Assembly: GCA_017416485.1 (NCBI GenBank)
Contig: JAFQCH010000017.1
Span: 62,001-126,000, forward strand
From: Clostridia bacterium
GTDB taxonomy: Bacteria > Bacillota > Clostridia > Oscillospirales > Acutalibacteraceae
Direction of reading: 5' to 3'
DNA length: 64,000 nt
In this document: one piece after another, positions 34,547 to 43,190 of the stretch
Layout: every line of letters begins with the position of its first letter
Numbering within the stretch: the first letter of the stretch is position 1
Notes under the pieces: model-generated
The model's input: only the letters and a program-made list of their open reading frames with translations
What the model was told of the DNA's origin: nothing
The model's database searches: none
Program-made: the position numbers and the translations under genes

Positions 34547-35608
34547 TTATTCGATGATGCCTGCTTCTTTGTAATATCTTGCAGCACCTGCGTGAAGCGG
34601 AACGGTACCGATTGCGGAAGCAGCGATAGCGGTATCCATTTCAGCGGTCTTTGCATGGATTGTGGTGTCACCTGCGATGGTTTCCCAAAGGGTCTTGGTG
34701 ATTTCATAAACCTGTTCTTCGGGCATATCGTTGGAAACAACATAGGTAGCCATGATAGCAACGGTGTTAACGGGTTCGGTGATGAAATCATAGTCAGCAG
34801 AGGTCATTTCGTATGCAGCATAGAAGCTGTATTCGTCCTGCAGCTTTGCAATAACATCAGCGCCGAGATCAACAACAACGATTTCGGTGGAAGTTGCAAG
34901 TTCGGTGATAGCGGTGGTGGGAGTACCTGCAGTGATGAAAGCAGCATCGATGGAGCCGTCTTTCAGCTGTGCTGCGCTGTCGCCGAAGGAAGCAGCGGTC
35001 TTATTGATGTCAGCATCAATGTCAAGACCTGCAGCAGCGAGGATCTGGGTTGCGTTGTAGTAAACGCCGGAGCCTACGTCACCGACAGCAACATTCTTGC
35101 CTGCGAGGTCCGCAACGGAAGTGATGCCGGAAGCCTTGGTAGCAACAAGCTGGCAGACTTCGGGGTATACGCAAGCAACAGCAGAGAAAGAAGTGATTGC
35201 TTCGTTGAAGCCGTTGGTGCCGTTGTAAGCATAGTTCATAACGTCGTTCTGAACGATAGCCATCTTGATGTCGCCGTCTTCGATCATTTCGATGTTGGCC
35301 TGAGAACCGCCGGTGGAAAGGATTTCGAAGCTGTAGTTTTCAGTGTTGAGAATCTGGCCGACAGCATTTGTGAAGGCATAATAGGTGCCGGATGTGCCAC
35401 CGGTGCCGACTTTTACGTTTTTAACATATTCGACATCAGCTGCAACAGCGTCGCCGTTGGTTGCGTTGCCGTCAGTTGCGTTGCCGTCGGTAGCATTACC
35501 GTCGGAAAGAGCAGCGTCGGGTTGAGTGGGATCGGTGGTGTCGTTTGCGCAAGCTGCAAAAGCAAAAACCATAATAGCAGCAAGCATGATTGCGATGAGT
35601 TTCTTCAT
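34547..35608 (-). CDS. TAXI-family TRAP solute-binding lipoprotein
   Basis: A 353-residue extracellular lipoprotein: signal peptide and lipobox FAFAACAND put the lipid-anchored Cys at position 20. After the anchor comes a short low-complexity linker with tandem NATDG repeats (residues 38-54), then the TAXI binding domain with GTGGTSGTYYAFTNAVGQIL near residue 69, ILSTGGSQANIEMI near 96, DLAGKNVAVGDVGSGV near 168, and KTAASFGDSAAQLKDGSIDAA near 205. It binds the substrate and hands it to the fused TRAP permease in the next gene. The start ATG follows TGGAGGAA, and a promoter 66 bases upstream (35674-35702) drives the pair. Confidence 0.95.
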   Translation of the reverse strand: MKKLIAIMLAAIMVFAFAACANDTTDPTQPDAALSDGNATDGNATDGNATNGDAVAADVEYVKNVKVGTGGTSGTYYAFTNAVGQILNTENYSFEILSTGGSQANIEMIEDGDIKMAIVQNDVMNYAYNGTNGFNEAITSFSAVACVYPEVCQLVATKASGITSVADLAGKNVAVGDVGSGVYYNATQILAAAGLDIDADINKTAASFGDSAAQLKDGSIDAAFITAGTPTTAITELATSTEIVVVDLGADVIAKLQDEYSFYAAYEMTSADYDFITEPVNTVAIMATYVVSNDMPEEQVYEITKTLWETIAGDTTIHAKTAEMDTAIAASAIGTVPLHAGAARYYKEAGIIE

Positions 35609-35673
35609 AATGTTCCTCCATAATGGGTTTTTTATTTTAAGGGCTTCCCCTCAAATACGAACAAGTTTTTTCT

Positions 35674-35702
35674 ATTTTAATAAATTTTCAGGGCTGTGTC
35701 AA
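35674..35702 (-). promoter_or_regulatory. Promoter of the TAXI-TRAP operon
   Basis: On the minus strand TTGACA (35702-35697) and TAAAAT (35679-35674) with a 17-base spacer. Confidence 0.75.
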
Positions 35703-35786
35703 GTCTTTTCGTTAAAAAAAATGTATTGCTTTACCGTGGTAATGGATGAAAATGGTGTAAAATTAAAAAACTGCCTGTGAAATTGC

Positions 35787-35815
35787 TTGACATCCACCAT
35801 TATTTATGATATCTT
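35787..35815 (+). promoter_or_regulatory. Promoter of the MATE pump gene
   Basis: TTGACA at 35787-35792 and a less good TATCTT at 35810-35815, spacer 17 bases. Confidence 0.55.
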
Positions 35816-35848
35816 TTTTTAGCATTCTACATATTAAGGAAAAAGAAA

Positions 35849-37258
35849 ATGTTAAAAAAATATAAAGATAAATTTTTCGGAACCAAAGATTTTTACAAAA
35901 TGATTCTTGCCATTGCCGTTCCCATTATGGTGCAGAACGGCTTTACCAATTTTGTCAATATGTTGGACAATCTGATGGTCGGCAGAATCGGAACAGACGA
36001 AATGAACGGTGTTGCCATTGTCAACCAGCTTATTTTTGTGTTCAATCTGAGCATTTTCGGCGGTCTTTCGGGGGCGGGTATTTTTACTTCCCAATTCAAC
36101 GGAAGCGGCGATAAACAGGGTGTCAAAAATGTGTTCCGCCTCAAACTGATCATTGCTTTTGCGTTGGTTGCCTGCGGCATCGGTATTCTTTGGTTTGCGC
36201 AGGAACCGCTGATTTCGCTGTTCCTCAATGAAGGCGGAGAAACGGGCGATCCCGTGGCCACCATGGCATTTGCAAGGCAGTATCTTGCCATTATGCTCAT
36301 CGGTCTTGTGCCGTTCAGTCTGAATCAGTGTTTCATCAGCACCCTTCGTGAACTCGGGCAGACTGTGGCACCCATGAAAACGGGCATTGCCGCTGTTCTT
36401 GTCAATCTTGTTTTCAATTATCTGCTTATTTTCGGTAAATTCGGTTTTCCCGAATTGGGTGTGCAAGGTGCGGCAATTGCCACCGTTGTATCGCGCTTTG
36501 TTGAGTTCTTTGCGATTTATTTCTGGACAAAACGATATTCGGACGAATACCCGTTTGCCAAAAAGATTTTCTCTGACTGGCATATCCCAAAAGCCCTTAC
36601 GGCGGACGTTATGAAAAAAGGCATGCCGCTGCTTGTGAATGAATTTTTGTGGTCTTCGGCAAAAGCGGTCATCAGCCAGTGCATTTCCACGCGTGGTCTT
36701 GCCGCTGTCGGTGCCCTGAACATTGCAAACACGATCTATAATGTATTCAATGTTGTTTTCATCGCCCTCGGTTCGAGCGTTTCCATTGTGGTCGGCAAAC
36801 TCCTCGGCGCGGGCAAGATGAAAGAAGCAAGAGATACCGACACCAAGATGATCGTCTTCTCCGTTCTCAGCTGTGCGGGCATTTCCGTGCTGATGGCATG
36901 TGTGGCCCCCTTCTTCCCGAAAATTTACAATACCACGGCGGAAGTGCAGTCCATTGCAACCGTATTCATTCTCATCATCGCGTTGCTCATGCCTGTGCAT
37001 TCCTTTAATCATGCGGCATATTTTACCCTGCGTTCAGGCGGAAAGACATTCATCACCATGCTGTTTGACAGTTGCTTCATCTGGGTCATCAGTGTGCCCG
37101 TTGCCTTCGTTTTCTCCCGTTTTACTGCGCTTCCCATTGTTCCGATTTTCTTCATCACGGAAGCCATCGAAATCGTCAAAACGATTCTCGGTTTCTTCTT
37201 TGTTCGCAGTGATTCATGGATGCAGAACATTGTTGCCGACAAAGCAATAAAAGAATAA
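35849..37258 (+). CDS. MATE family multidrug efflux pump
   Basis: A 469-residue membrane protein with twelve expected helices of the MATE (NorM/DinF) superfamily, which extrude cationic drugs or metabolites using a sodium or proton gradient. The N-terminal half has the family block PIMVQNGFTNFVNMLDNLMVGRIG near residues 28-51; the second half repeats the fold with PLLVNEFLWSS near residue 256. The start ATG has AAGGAAAA upstream. Short gap and opposite promoters separate it from the TRAP operon. It is a single-gene unit; the substrate cannot be inferred. Confidence 0.92.
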   Translation: MLKKYKDKFFGTKDFYKMILAIAVPIMVQNGFTNFVNMLDNLMVGRIGTDEMNGVAIVNQLIFVFNLSIFGGLSGAGIFTSQFNGSGDKQGVKNVFRLKLIIAFALVACGIGILWFAQEPLISLFLNEGGETGDPVATMAFARQYLAIMLIGLVPFSLNQCFISTLRELGQTVAPMKTGIAAVLVNLVFNYLLIFGKFGFPELGVQGAAIATVVSRFVEFFAIYFWTKRYSDEYPFAKKIFSDWHIPKALTADVMKKGMPLLVNEFLWSSAKAVISQCISTRGLAAVGALNIANTIYNVFNVVFIALGSSVSIVVGKLLGAGKMKEARDTDTKMIVFSVLSCAGISVLMACVAPFFPKIYNTTAEVQSIATVFILIIALLMPVHSFNHAAYFTLRSGGKTFITMLFDSCFIWVISVPVAFVFSRFTALPIVPIFFITEAIEIVKTILGFFFVRSDSWMQNIVADKAIKE

Positions 37259-37333
37259 ATATTTTACAAACCGATTGACTAATAAGTGAAATTATTTTAT
37301 ACTGAAAGAAGTATGTTTGTTGGAGTGTTGAAC

Positions 37334-38179
37334 ATGAAAAAACATTTTTTCCGTCTTTTTGCAGTCTGCCTGATTGCTTTGTTGGTGCTTGGTTTTTCCG
37401 CCTGTAAGGACAATCAGAAGGAGCCCGCCGAACCCGCTACCATGGTTATGGATACCACCATTTCACAGCAGGCCTATTTAAGTGAGCTTGTGGATCCTGC
37501 CGCTGCGACCACCCCCGCGGCACCGGAAGAAAGACCTTCGCCGACACAGCCCGGCAAGCCCGTCAACGGCATGTTCTTTGACGATGCCGTGTTTGTTGGT
37601 GACTCAGTTTCTTTGAAACTCAATTATTATGTTTCCGATCAGCGTTCTTACGGTGATTGCCTCGGCAAGGCAAAATTCCTGACCTCGGGCAGCCTCGGCA
37701 GTGCGATGGCATTGGAAGCTGTTTCGAGTGAATCCCTGCATCCGACTTATCAGGGACAGAAACTGCGTCTTGAAGACACCATTTCCAACATCGGTGCAAA
37801 AAAGGTCTTCATCATGCTGGGTATGAATGATATTGCCGTTTACGGTATTGAAGGCTCGCTTGATAATTACGAGGAACTGGTTGCAGATATTCTTGAAAAA
37901 TCTCCCGATGCCGTCATTTATGCACAGTCCTGCACCCCCATGGCTGTCGGCTGTGAACGCAGTGTGCTTAATAACAAGAATATTGTGAAATACAACAACG
38001 CACTCAAGCAGCGTTGTGCCGAAAACGGCTGGCGATACATGGATATTTATTCCGTTGTTGTGGACGAAAACGGCTATCTGCGTGCAGATTATTGCAGTGA
38101 CCCCGAGGATATGGGCATTCATTTTATGGATGCAGGCTGCAAAGCATGGGTCGATTATCTGATGAACAACGCAGGTTAA
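37334..38179 (+). CDS. SGNH/GDSL-like hydrolase lipoprotein
   Basis: A 281-residue extracellular lipoprotein. The lipobox is LGFSAC with Cys24 as the anchor. A Pro-rich linker follows to about residue 75. The catalytic domain has the SGNH blocks: block I with GDS at 89-91, block III GMNDI with Asn165-Asp166, and the C-terminal Asp259/His263 pair. Block II Gly lies in between. SGNH enzymes hydrolyse or transfer acetyl groups on carbohydrates. The ATG at 37334 with GGAG upstream is preferred over an in-frame codon 48 bases earlier. It begins a four-gene operon with a DUF4358 lipoprotein, an MBOAT acyltransferase and a DHHW protein. Confidence 0.88.
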   Translation: MKKHFFRLFAVCLIALLVLGFSACKDNQKEPAEPATMVMDTTISQQAYLSELVDPAAATTPAAPEERPSPTQPGKPVNGMFFDDAVFVGDSVSLKLNYYVSDQRSYGDCLGKAKFLTSGSLGSAMALEAVSSESLHPTYQGQKLRLEDTISNIGAKKVFIMLGMNDIAVYGIEGSLDNYEELVADILEKSPDAVIYAQSCTPMAVGCERSVLNNKNIVKYNNALKQRCAENGWRYMDIYSVVVDENGYLRADYCSDPEDMGIHFMDAGCKAWVDYLMNNAG

Positions 38180-38211
38180 AAAGTTTAAAATTTATTAAGG
38201 AGTATAGAAAA

Positions 38212-38712
38212 ATGAAAAAGATTCTCACACTTGCCCTTTGCCTTCTGATGGCTCTTTGCCTGACCGCTTGCGGCGGCAATGAGGATGCAACACAGCCCGA
38301 TGCAAACAACGATGTTGTTGCTGAAAATGTCGATCTTGCCGCTTGCCTTGAGCAGATCAAGACTGATTGTGCTTTGACCGATGCCCGCAACATCAACACC
38401 GACATGCTGTTTGATACTTACGGTATTGCCGCCGAACAGTACAAGCAGGCTGCATGCTGCATGGTTCCCACGGGTGTGTTCCCCGCAGAAGTGCTTATGT
38501 TTGAAGCTGTGGATGCTGCTGCAGCAACCGCTATTGCAGACAAGCTTGCACTGCGTCTGCAGGAAGTCAAAAATCAGTCCCAGTCCTACGATGCAGAAAA
38601 CTATGCACTCGCACAGCAGTGTGCAGTCCGCACCGACGGTCTTGTTGTTTCTCTGTTCATTTCCGCTGACTTTGCAACTATGAACACCATTCTTGATTCG
38701 TTTGTCAAATAA
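38212..38712 (+). CDS. DUF4358 domain lipoprotein
   Basis: A 166-residue lipoprotein with a 19-residue signal and lipobox LCLTACGG (anchor Cys at about residue 20). The mature part carries the DUF4358 pattern: a helix followed by MLFDTYGIAAEQYKQAACCM, then VFPAEVLMFEAVD and a helix ending in ALRLQEVKNQSQSYDAENY, then strands to the end. The family has no assigned biochemical role but I recall it recurring beside MBOAT and DHHW genes, as here. AAGGAG precedes the ATG. It is the second gene of the operon, 32 bases after the SGNH lipoprotein. Confidence 0.8.
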   Translation: MKKILTLALCLLMALCLTACGGNEDATQPDANNDVVAENVDLAACLEQIKTDCALTDARNINTDMLFDTYGIAAEQYKQAACCMVPTGVFPAEVLMFEAVDAAAATAIADKLALRLQEVKNQSQSYDAENYALAQQCAVRTDGLVVSLFISADFATMNTILDSFVK

Positions 38713-38734
38713 TTTTTTATTCAGGTAAATAACT

Positions 38735-40129
38735 GTGGTTTTTTCGAGTCTGCTTTTCATCTTTTTGTTTTTTGCTGTCGTGCTGACGGTTTACTATTGC
38801 TTACCGAAAAAATTCAGAAACGGCCTCCTCTTTGTCGCAAACCTTGTGTTTTACGGCTACGGGGAGCCGATTTTTGTTCTGTTGATGCTGTTTTCGGTGG
38901 CTCTCAACTATGCAAGCGGTCTGCTTTTGGGCAAATTTGCCGAGAATAAAAAAGCAAAGCAAATCATTCTGCTTCTGAATGTCATTGCAAACCTTGGTTT
39001 ACTCGGCTATTTCAAATATGCGGGCTTTGCCGCAGCCATGTTACAAAAAATTCCCGTGTTTGCAGGCATTGCCATTCCGAATATCGCACTGCCTATCGGC
39101 ATTTCGTTCTACACCTTCCAGACCATGTCTTATGTCATTGACGTGTACAGAGGTGACTGTGCCGTGCAGAAAAGCTTTATCGCATTCGGCACTTATGTTT
39201 CGCTGTTTCCGCAGCTCATTGCAGGCCCCATTGTCCGTTACAAGGATGTGGACGAGCAGCTTGTTTCCCGTCAGGAATCCTTGGAGGAATTTGACAAAGG
39301 TGTCAAGATATTCCTTGTCGGCCTTGCAAAAAAAGTGCTGATTGCAAACCGCATGGGCATTCTGTGGGATACACTTCGTGTTGACGAAGAAGCAGGTATG
39401 GTTGCCGCTTGGGTCGGCATCATTGCTTATTCATTGCAGATCTATTTTGACTTCTCGGGTTATTCCGACATGGCGATCGGTCTGGGGCACATGTTCGGCT
39501 TTGAATTCCTCAAGAATTTTGATTATCCGTATATCTCAAAGAGCATCACGGAATTCTGGCGCCGTTGGCATATTTCGCTGGGCACATGGTTCAGGGAATA
39601 TGTGTATATTCCTTTGGGCGGAAACCGCAAGGGCAAGGTGCGTCAGATTCTGAATATCTTCATCGTATGGGCGCTGACAGGCCTTTGGCACGGAGCCAGC
39701 TGGAACTTCGTGTTCTGGGGTGTGTATTTCGGAATTCTTTTGATGATCGAAAAACTCTTTCTTCTGAAATTCCTCAAGAAGATTCCCGCCGTGTTTACAC
39801 ATATTTACACACTGTTTCTTGTTGTCATCAGCTGGATCTTCTTCTATTTTGAAACCACGGATGGTATTTTCAGCTTCATGGGAAGACTGTTCAGCCTGTC
39901 CGACGGGCTTCTGTCGCAGGATGCCGCCGCAACAGTGGTTGCCAACCTGCCGTTGCTGCTGATCGCCTTTGTAGCCTGCACACCGCTTGCAAAGAAAGTG
40001 CACCACAAATTGGAAGGCAAGCCCTTTATGCCCGTGGTCGATGCGATTGCAGGGGTTGCAAGTCTGCTGCTGAGTGTCGGTGCGTTGGTGTATGACAGCT
40101 ACAATCCGTTCCTGTATTTCCGTTTTTAA
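38735..40129 (+). CDS. MBOAT family O-acyltransferase (AlgI/DltB-like)
   Basis: A 464-residue integral membrane acyltransferase. It starts at GTG (38735, AGGTAA upstream) with the typical MVFSSLLFIFLFF first helix. Family motifs are ISFYTFQTMSYVIDVYRG near residue 125, GPIVRYKDV near residue 165, SGYSDMAIGLGHMFGF near 240 and the active site EFWRRWHISLGTWFREYVYIPLGGN near 270, with the catalytic histidine in ALTGLWHGASWNFVFWG near 318. It would move an acetyl group from a cytoplasmic donor across the membrane to a surface polymer. It lies between the DUF4358 lipoprotein and the DHHW protein, which is the usual arrangement of cell-surface O-acylation systems. Confidence 0.95.
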   Translation: MVFSSLLFIFLFFAVVLTVYYCLPKKFRNGLLFVANLVFYGYGEPIFVLLMLFSVALNYASGLLLGKFAENKKAKQIILLLNVIANLGLLGYFKYAGFAAAMLQKIPVFAGIAIPNIALPIGISFYTFQTMSYVIDVYRGDCAVQKSFIAFGTYVSLFPQLIAGPIVRYKDVDEQLVSRQESLEEFDKGVKIFLVGLAKKVLIANRMGILWDTLRVDEEAGMVAAWVGIIAYSLQIYFDFSGYSDMAIGLGHMFGFEFLKNFDYPYISKSITEFWRRWHISLGTWFREYVYIPLGGNRKGKVRQILNIFIVWALTGLWHGASWNFVFWGVYFGILLMIEKLFLLKFLKKIPAVFTHIYTLFLVVISWIFFYFETTDGIFSFMGRLFSLSDGLLSQDAAATVVANLPLLLIAFVACTPLAKKVHHKLEGKPFMPVVDAIAGVASLLLSVGALVYDSYNPFLYFRF

Positions 40130-40141
40130 GGAGGGAAGACA

Positions 40142-41266
40142 ATGAAAAAAGTGTATAAATATCTTTCCTCTTTTGTGTTTTTGGCACTCGTTTTTGTGCT
40201 GTTGTTGCTGTTTATCGTGATGCCGAAAACGGAGTATTCTTCGAATGAAAAACGCGTGCTTTCCGAATTCCCCGCAGTCACATTTGATACGGTGGCAGAC
40301 GGTTCCTTCGGTTCCAAATTTGAAACCTATCTGTCTGACCATTTTCCGTTCCGCAATTTTTTTGTTGGCTTAAATGCCTATTACAGCCAACTGCTCGGCA
40401 ACAACGGCGCAACGGGCATTTACAATGCAAAGGACGGCTATCTCATTTCCAAGCCCGAAGCATTCAACCCCGACCGCCTGACGAAAAACCTTGGCTACAT
40501 CAGCGATTTTGCAGAAAAAAACGCATTGAACGCAGTGCTTCTTGCCGTGCCGTCCCCCGGCAGTATGCTCGAAGACAAACTGCCCAAAGTGCATGAAGAA
40601 TATGCTGACAGCAAGGCATTTGCGCTGATTGAAGAAAACTTGACCGATTCGGTGCAGTTCACGGATATGCGTGATATTTTTGCTTCTTCCGATGAGCAGA
40701 TCTATTACCGCACCGACCACCACATCACAAGTGCAGGCTCGTATCTTTGCTACGAAGCTTTGTGCAATGCACTGTTGCTGCCCCCCGTTGACCGCAGTGC
40801 TTTCCATGTCGAAACAAGTGAAGGCTTCTATGGAACGACCTATTCCCGCAGCGGTTTGTGGCTCGAAAAGCCCGACACGGTCGAACTGTGGAAAGATGAT
40901 TCCCTCGATGTCACCGTTTGGGTGTCCGAAGACGGCAGTGAAAATGAACCGCATGACGGTATCTTTTTTACCGATCACTTGACCGAAGATGACCAATATC
41001 CCGTATTTTTAGACGGCAACCATGGCTATACGCATATCCACAACGAAAATGCCGACGGCGGAAAACTGCTCATCGTCAAGGATTCTTACGCACACTGCAT
41101 GACAGGCTTTTTGGCTTCGCATTACAGCGATATTTACATGATTGACCTGCGTTACTATAAGCTGGAACTTTCGCCGCTGGTGGCAGAAAAAGGCATTGAT
41201 ACGGTGCTTTATATTTACGGTATCGATAATCTTTCAAGCGACAGCAATATCGCCTGGCTGGCATAA
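40142..41266 (+). CDS. DHHW family protein (AlgJ/AlgX-like SGNH acyltransferase)
   Basis: A 374-residue membrane-anchored extracytoplasmic protein with one N-terminal helix (residues 9-29) and an SGNH-like domain of the DHHW/AlgX type. The family's Asp-His-His motif is TDHHITSAG with Asp192-His193-His194, preceded by ISKPEAFNPDR and LLAVPSPGSMLED. A candidate catalytic Ser is in VKDSYAHC near residue 320. AlgJ/AlgX-type proteins take the acetyl group from the MBOAT partner and put it onto the polymer. It follows the MBOAT gene by 12 bases with AAGGAGGG before the ATG and ends the operon at a strong terminator. Confidence 0.9.
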   Translation: MKKVYKYLSSFVFLALVFVLLLLFIVMPKTEYSSNEKRVLSEFPAVTFDTVADGSFGSKFETYLSDHFPFRNFFVGLNAYYSQLLGNNGATGIYNAKDGYLISKPEAFNPDRLTKNLGYISDFAEKNALNAVLLAVPSPGSMLEDKLPKVHEEYADSKAFALIEENLTDSVQFTDMRDIFASSDEQIYYRTDHHITSAGSYLCYEALCNALLLPPVDRSAFHVETSEGFYGTTYSRSGLWLEKPDTVELWKDDSLDVTVWVSEDGSENEPHDGIFFTDHLTEDDQYPVFLDGNHGYTHIHNENADGGKLLIVKDSYAHCMTGFLASHYSDIYMIDLRYYKLELSPLVAEKGIDTVLYIYGIDNLSSDSNIAWLA

Positions 41267-41281
41267 TCTGTTAAAATGAAA

Positions 41282-41311
41282 CAGCCCCGCAACATCAGAG
41301 TTGCGGGGCTG
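41282..41311 (+). terminator. Terminator of the O-acylation operon
   Basis: CAGCCCCGCAA (41282-41292) and TTGCGGGGCTG (41301-41311) form a perfect 11-bp stem followed by ATATTTACTTT. Confidence 0.85.
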
Positions 41312-41405
41312 ATATTTACTTTATAGGAAACTGCGTTTCCATAAAGCAAAAAATATTATATGTCCCTGCGTCGCCCGCTGCGCGTGCTCGGAGATGGGAC
41401 TATTC

Positions 41406-41440
41406 GAAAACGGTCGCCGCGTTACGGCGAAGCCGTTTTC
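41406..41440 (-). terminator. Hairpin after the flavoprotein operon
   Basis: GAAAACGG (41406-41413) pairs with CCGTTTTC (41433-41440), and TCGCCG/CGGCGA extend the stem inward. It lies 6 bases after the stop of the alkyl-DHAP-synthase-like gene but lacks a T tract. Confidence 0.5.
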
Positions 41441-41446
41441 TTGTGT

Positions 41447-43186
41447 TTACTTATCAAGCAAAAAGCGTTTTTCTTCTTCGGGCAGGTCAAGGCCGATCGT
41501 GCCGCCGGGATTCATGTTGTAACCGGGGTCAAAATAATCCTTGAGCACTTTGAACACGCCGTATTCTTTTCTGCCGACATAGCCTTCCAGCCACGGAGCA
41601 AACATCTTGCCGATGCCGTGATGGTGGCTGACAGCTGCACCCGATTTCTGAATCGCGTCCAGAATGGTGCTGTGATAGCGTTTGAATTCGGCGGAATCGT
41701 TCATGCGGGTGATGAAAATGAAATACAGGTTTGCACCCTGCGGATAGCAGTGTGACATGTGGGTGGTGACAATGGTGTTGGGCAGGGCATGGCAAACTTC
41801 GCGCACATCTTTATGTACCTGTGCCATGTTCGACCATGTGACCGTGCATTCCAGTGTATCGGTGCAAATGCCGAAATCCATCATGGAATCGCGAAGATAC
41901 GGGTCGTTGAATCTGCCTTTTTCCCATGCTTTGCAAACAAAGGAAGTCAGGCTCATGGCGCCGTGCTCTTTTGCAATGCGTGCAATGTTTTTTGCAATGT
42001 TGGCGGAAAATTCCTTTTCACCGTCGGTGAAGCCGAGGAACAAACAACGTTCCATGTCTTTGTATCCGAGTTTGTCGAGCATCGGATGCAGAGGTGTTTC
42101 GTCCACATTATAAAGACGAAGCATCAGGTTTGTTTCTTCGGGGTCAGACAGACGGAAAACGGAAGAATAACCGCATTCGCACTGCATCATTTCGCGTGCG
42201 GCATCCATTGCGGTTTCCCAATCCTTGAAGATGTAGGAAAAACGCTTGCGGTTTTCGGGCATGTAACGGCGAACCTTGAGAGTGACTTCCGTCAATACAC
42301 CGAATGTGCCTTCTGAACCCATCATGATCTGATTGAGGTCGGGACCCGTTGCTTCTCTCGGATAATGCGGGGTCTGGATCACACCGATGGGCGTTGCATA
42401 TTTTTGCGACAGCACAATGTCTGCAATCGTGCCGTAGTAGGTGCTGTTTTGTCCTGCACCGCGGGTAACGACCCAACCGCCGACACTGGAATATTCAAAC
42501 GACTGCGGGAAATGACCGCAGGTATAAGCACGCTTTGCACCGAACACATCCACAGCATTGTTGAGTGCTTTTTCGAGGTCGGGACCCGAAAGACCCGCTT
42601 GCACGGTGATGGTCTGATCGGTTTCGTTGAAAAAAAGAATCTTGTTAAAGCGCTTTCTCATGTCAAGCGAAACACCGCCCTTGACGGGTTCCACACCGCG
42701 TGTGACGGACGAACCGCCGCCGTACACATACAGCGGAATGCTATTTTGAGTGCAGTAAGCGACAATCTGCTCGACTTCTTCGGATGTAGACGGAAAAATA
42801 ACCACATCGGGCAAGGAATCGAACTTTCTTTCGCGAATGCGAAGAAGGTCATACGCGGTTTTGCCGTAAGCCACGGCAAGACGGTCATAATCTTTGGTGG
42901 AAACATAGCTTGTGCCCACAATGGCACGAAGACCGTTGAGATGCTGTTCGCTTAATTTCGACGGATAATCGGACAAATCCACTTCATCCCAGCCGATGTC
43001 GCCGTCGTACTGACGAAAATCGTCATCGGTCATATCGAAGGTGGATTTCATCATCTTGTAAAGCGATTCCTTGGGGTACTTCACAAAATCCGGGTCACCC
43101 CAACGGAAAATGGAACGATAACTTTTTGCGGGAGCTGCTTCTTTGATCCATTTCGGCTCAAAGCCCTTGTACGGTTTTGTGCTCAT
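41447..43186 (-). CDS. FAD-binding oxidase, alkyl-DHAP synthase-like
   Basis: A 579-residue flavoprotein of the VAO/PCMH fold, most like alkyl-dihydroxyacetonephosphate synthase. The FAD-binding domain has VYGGGSSVTRGVEPVKGGV near residue 155 and TCGHFPQSFEYSSVGGWVV near 222; the C-terminal domain has the active-site SHHHGIGK with three histidines at 521-523. In ADPS these form part of the substrate site, so catalysis on a dihydroxyacetone-phosphate or glycerol-phosphate-type substrate is likely. It ends the operon with a kinase and a GlpA/GlpB-like pair (4-base gap to the kinase). GAGGG precedes the ATG. Whether it makes ether lipids or oxidises a sugar phosphate is open. Confidence 0.88.
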   Translation of the reverse strand: MSTKPYKGFEPKWIKEAAPAKSYRSIFRWGDPDFVKYPKESLYKMMKSTFDMTDDDFRQYDGDIGWDEVDLSDYPSKLSEQHLNGLRAIVGTSYVSTKDYDRLAVAYGKTAYDLLRIRERKFDSLPDVVIFPSTSEEVEQIVAYCTQNSIPLYVYGGGSSVTRGVEPVKGGVSLDMRKRFNKILFFNETDQTITVQAGLSGPDLEKALNNAVDVFGAKRAYTCGHFPQSFEYSSVGGWVVTRGAGQNSTYYGTIADIVLSQKYATPIGVIQTPHYPREATGPDLNQIMMGSEGTFGVLTEVTLKVRRYMPENRKRFSYIFKDWETAMDAAREMMQCECGYSSVFRLSDPEETNLMLRLYNVDETPLHPMLDKLGYKDMERCLFLGFTDGEKEFSANIAKNIARIAKEHGAMSLTSFVCKAWEKGRFNDPYLRDSMMDFGICTDTLECTVTWSNMAQVHKDVREVCHALPNTIVTTHMSHCYPQGANLYFIFITRMNDSAEFKRYHSTILDAIQKSGAAVSHHHGIGKMFAPWLEGYVGRKEYGVFKVLKDYFDPGYNMNPGGTIGLDLPEEEKRFLLDK

Positions 43187-43190
43187 TTTT

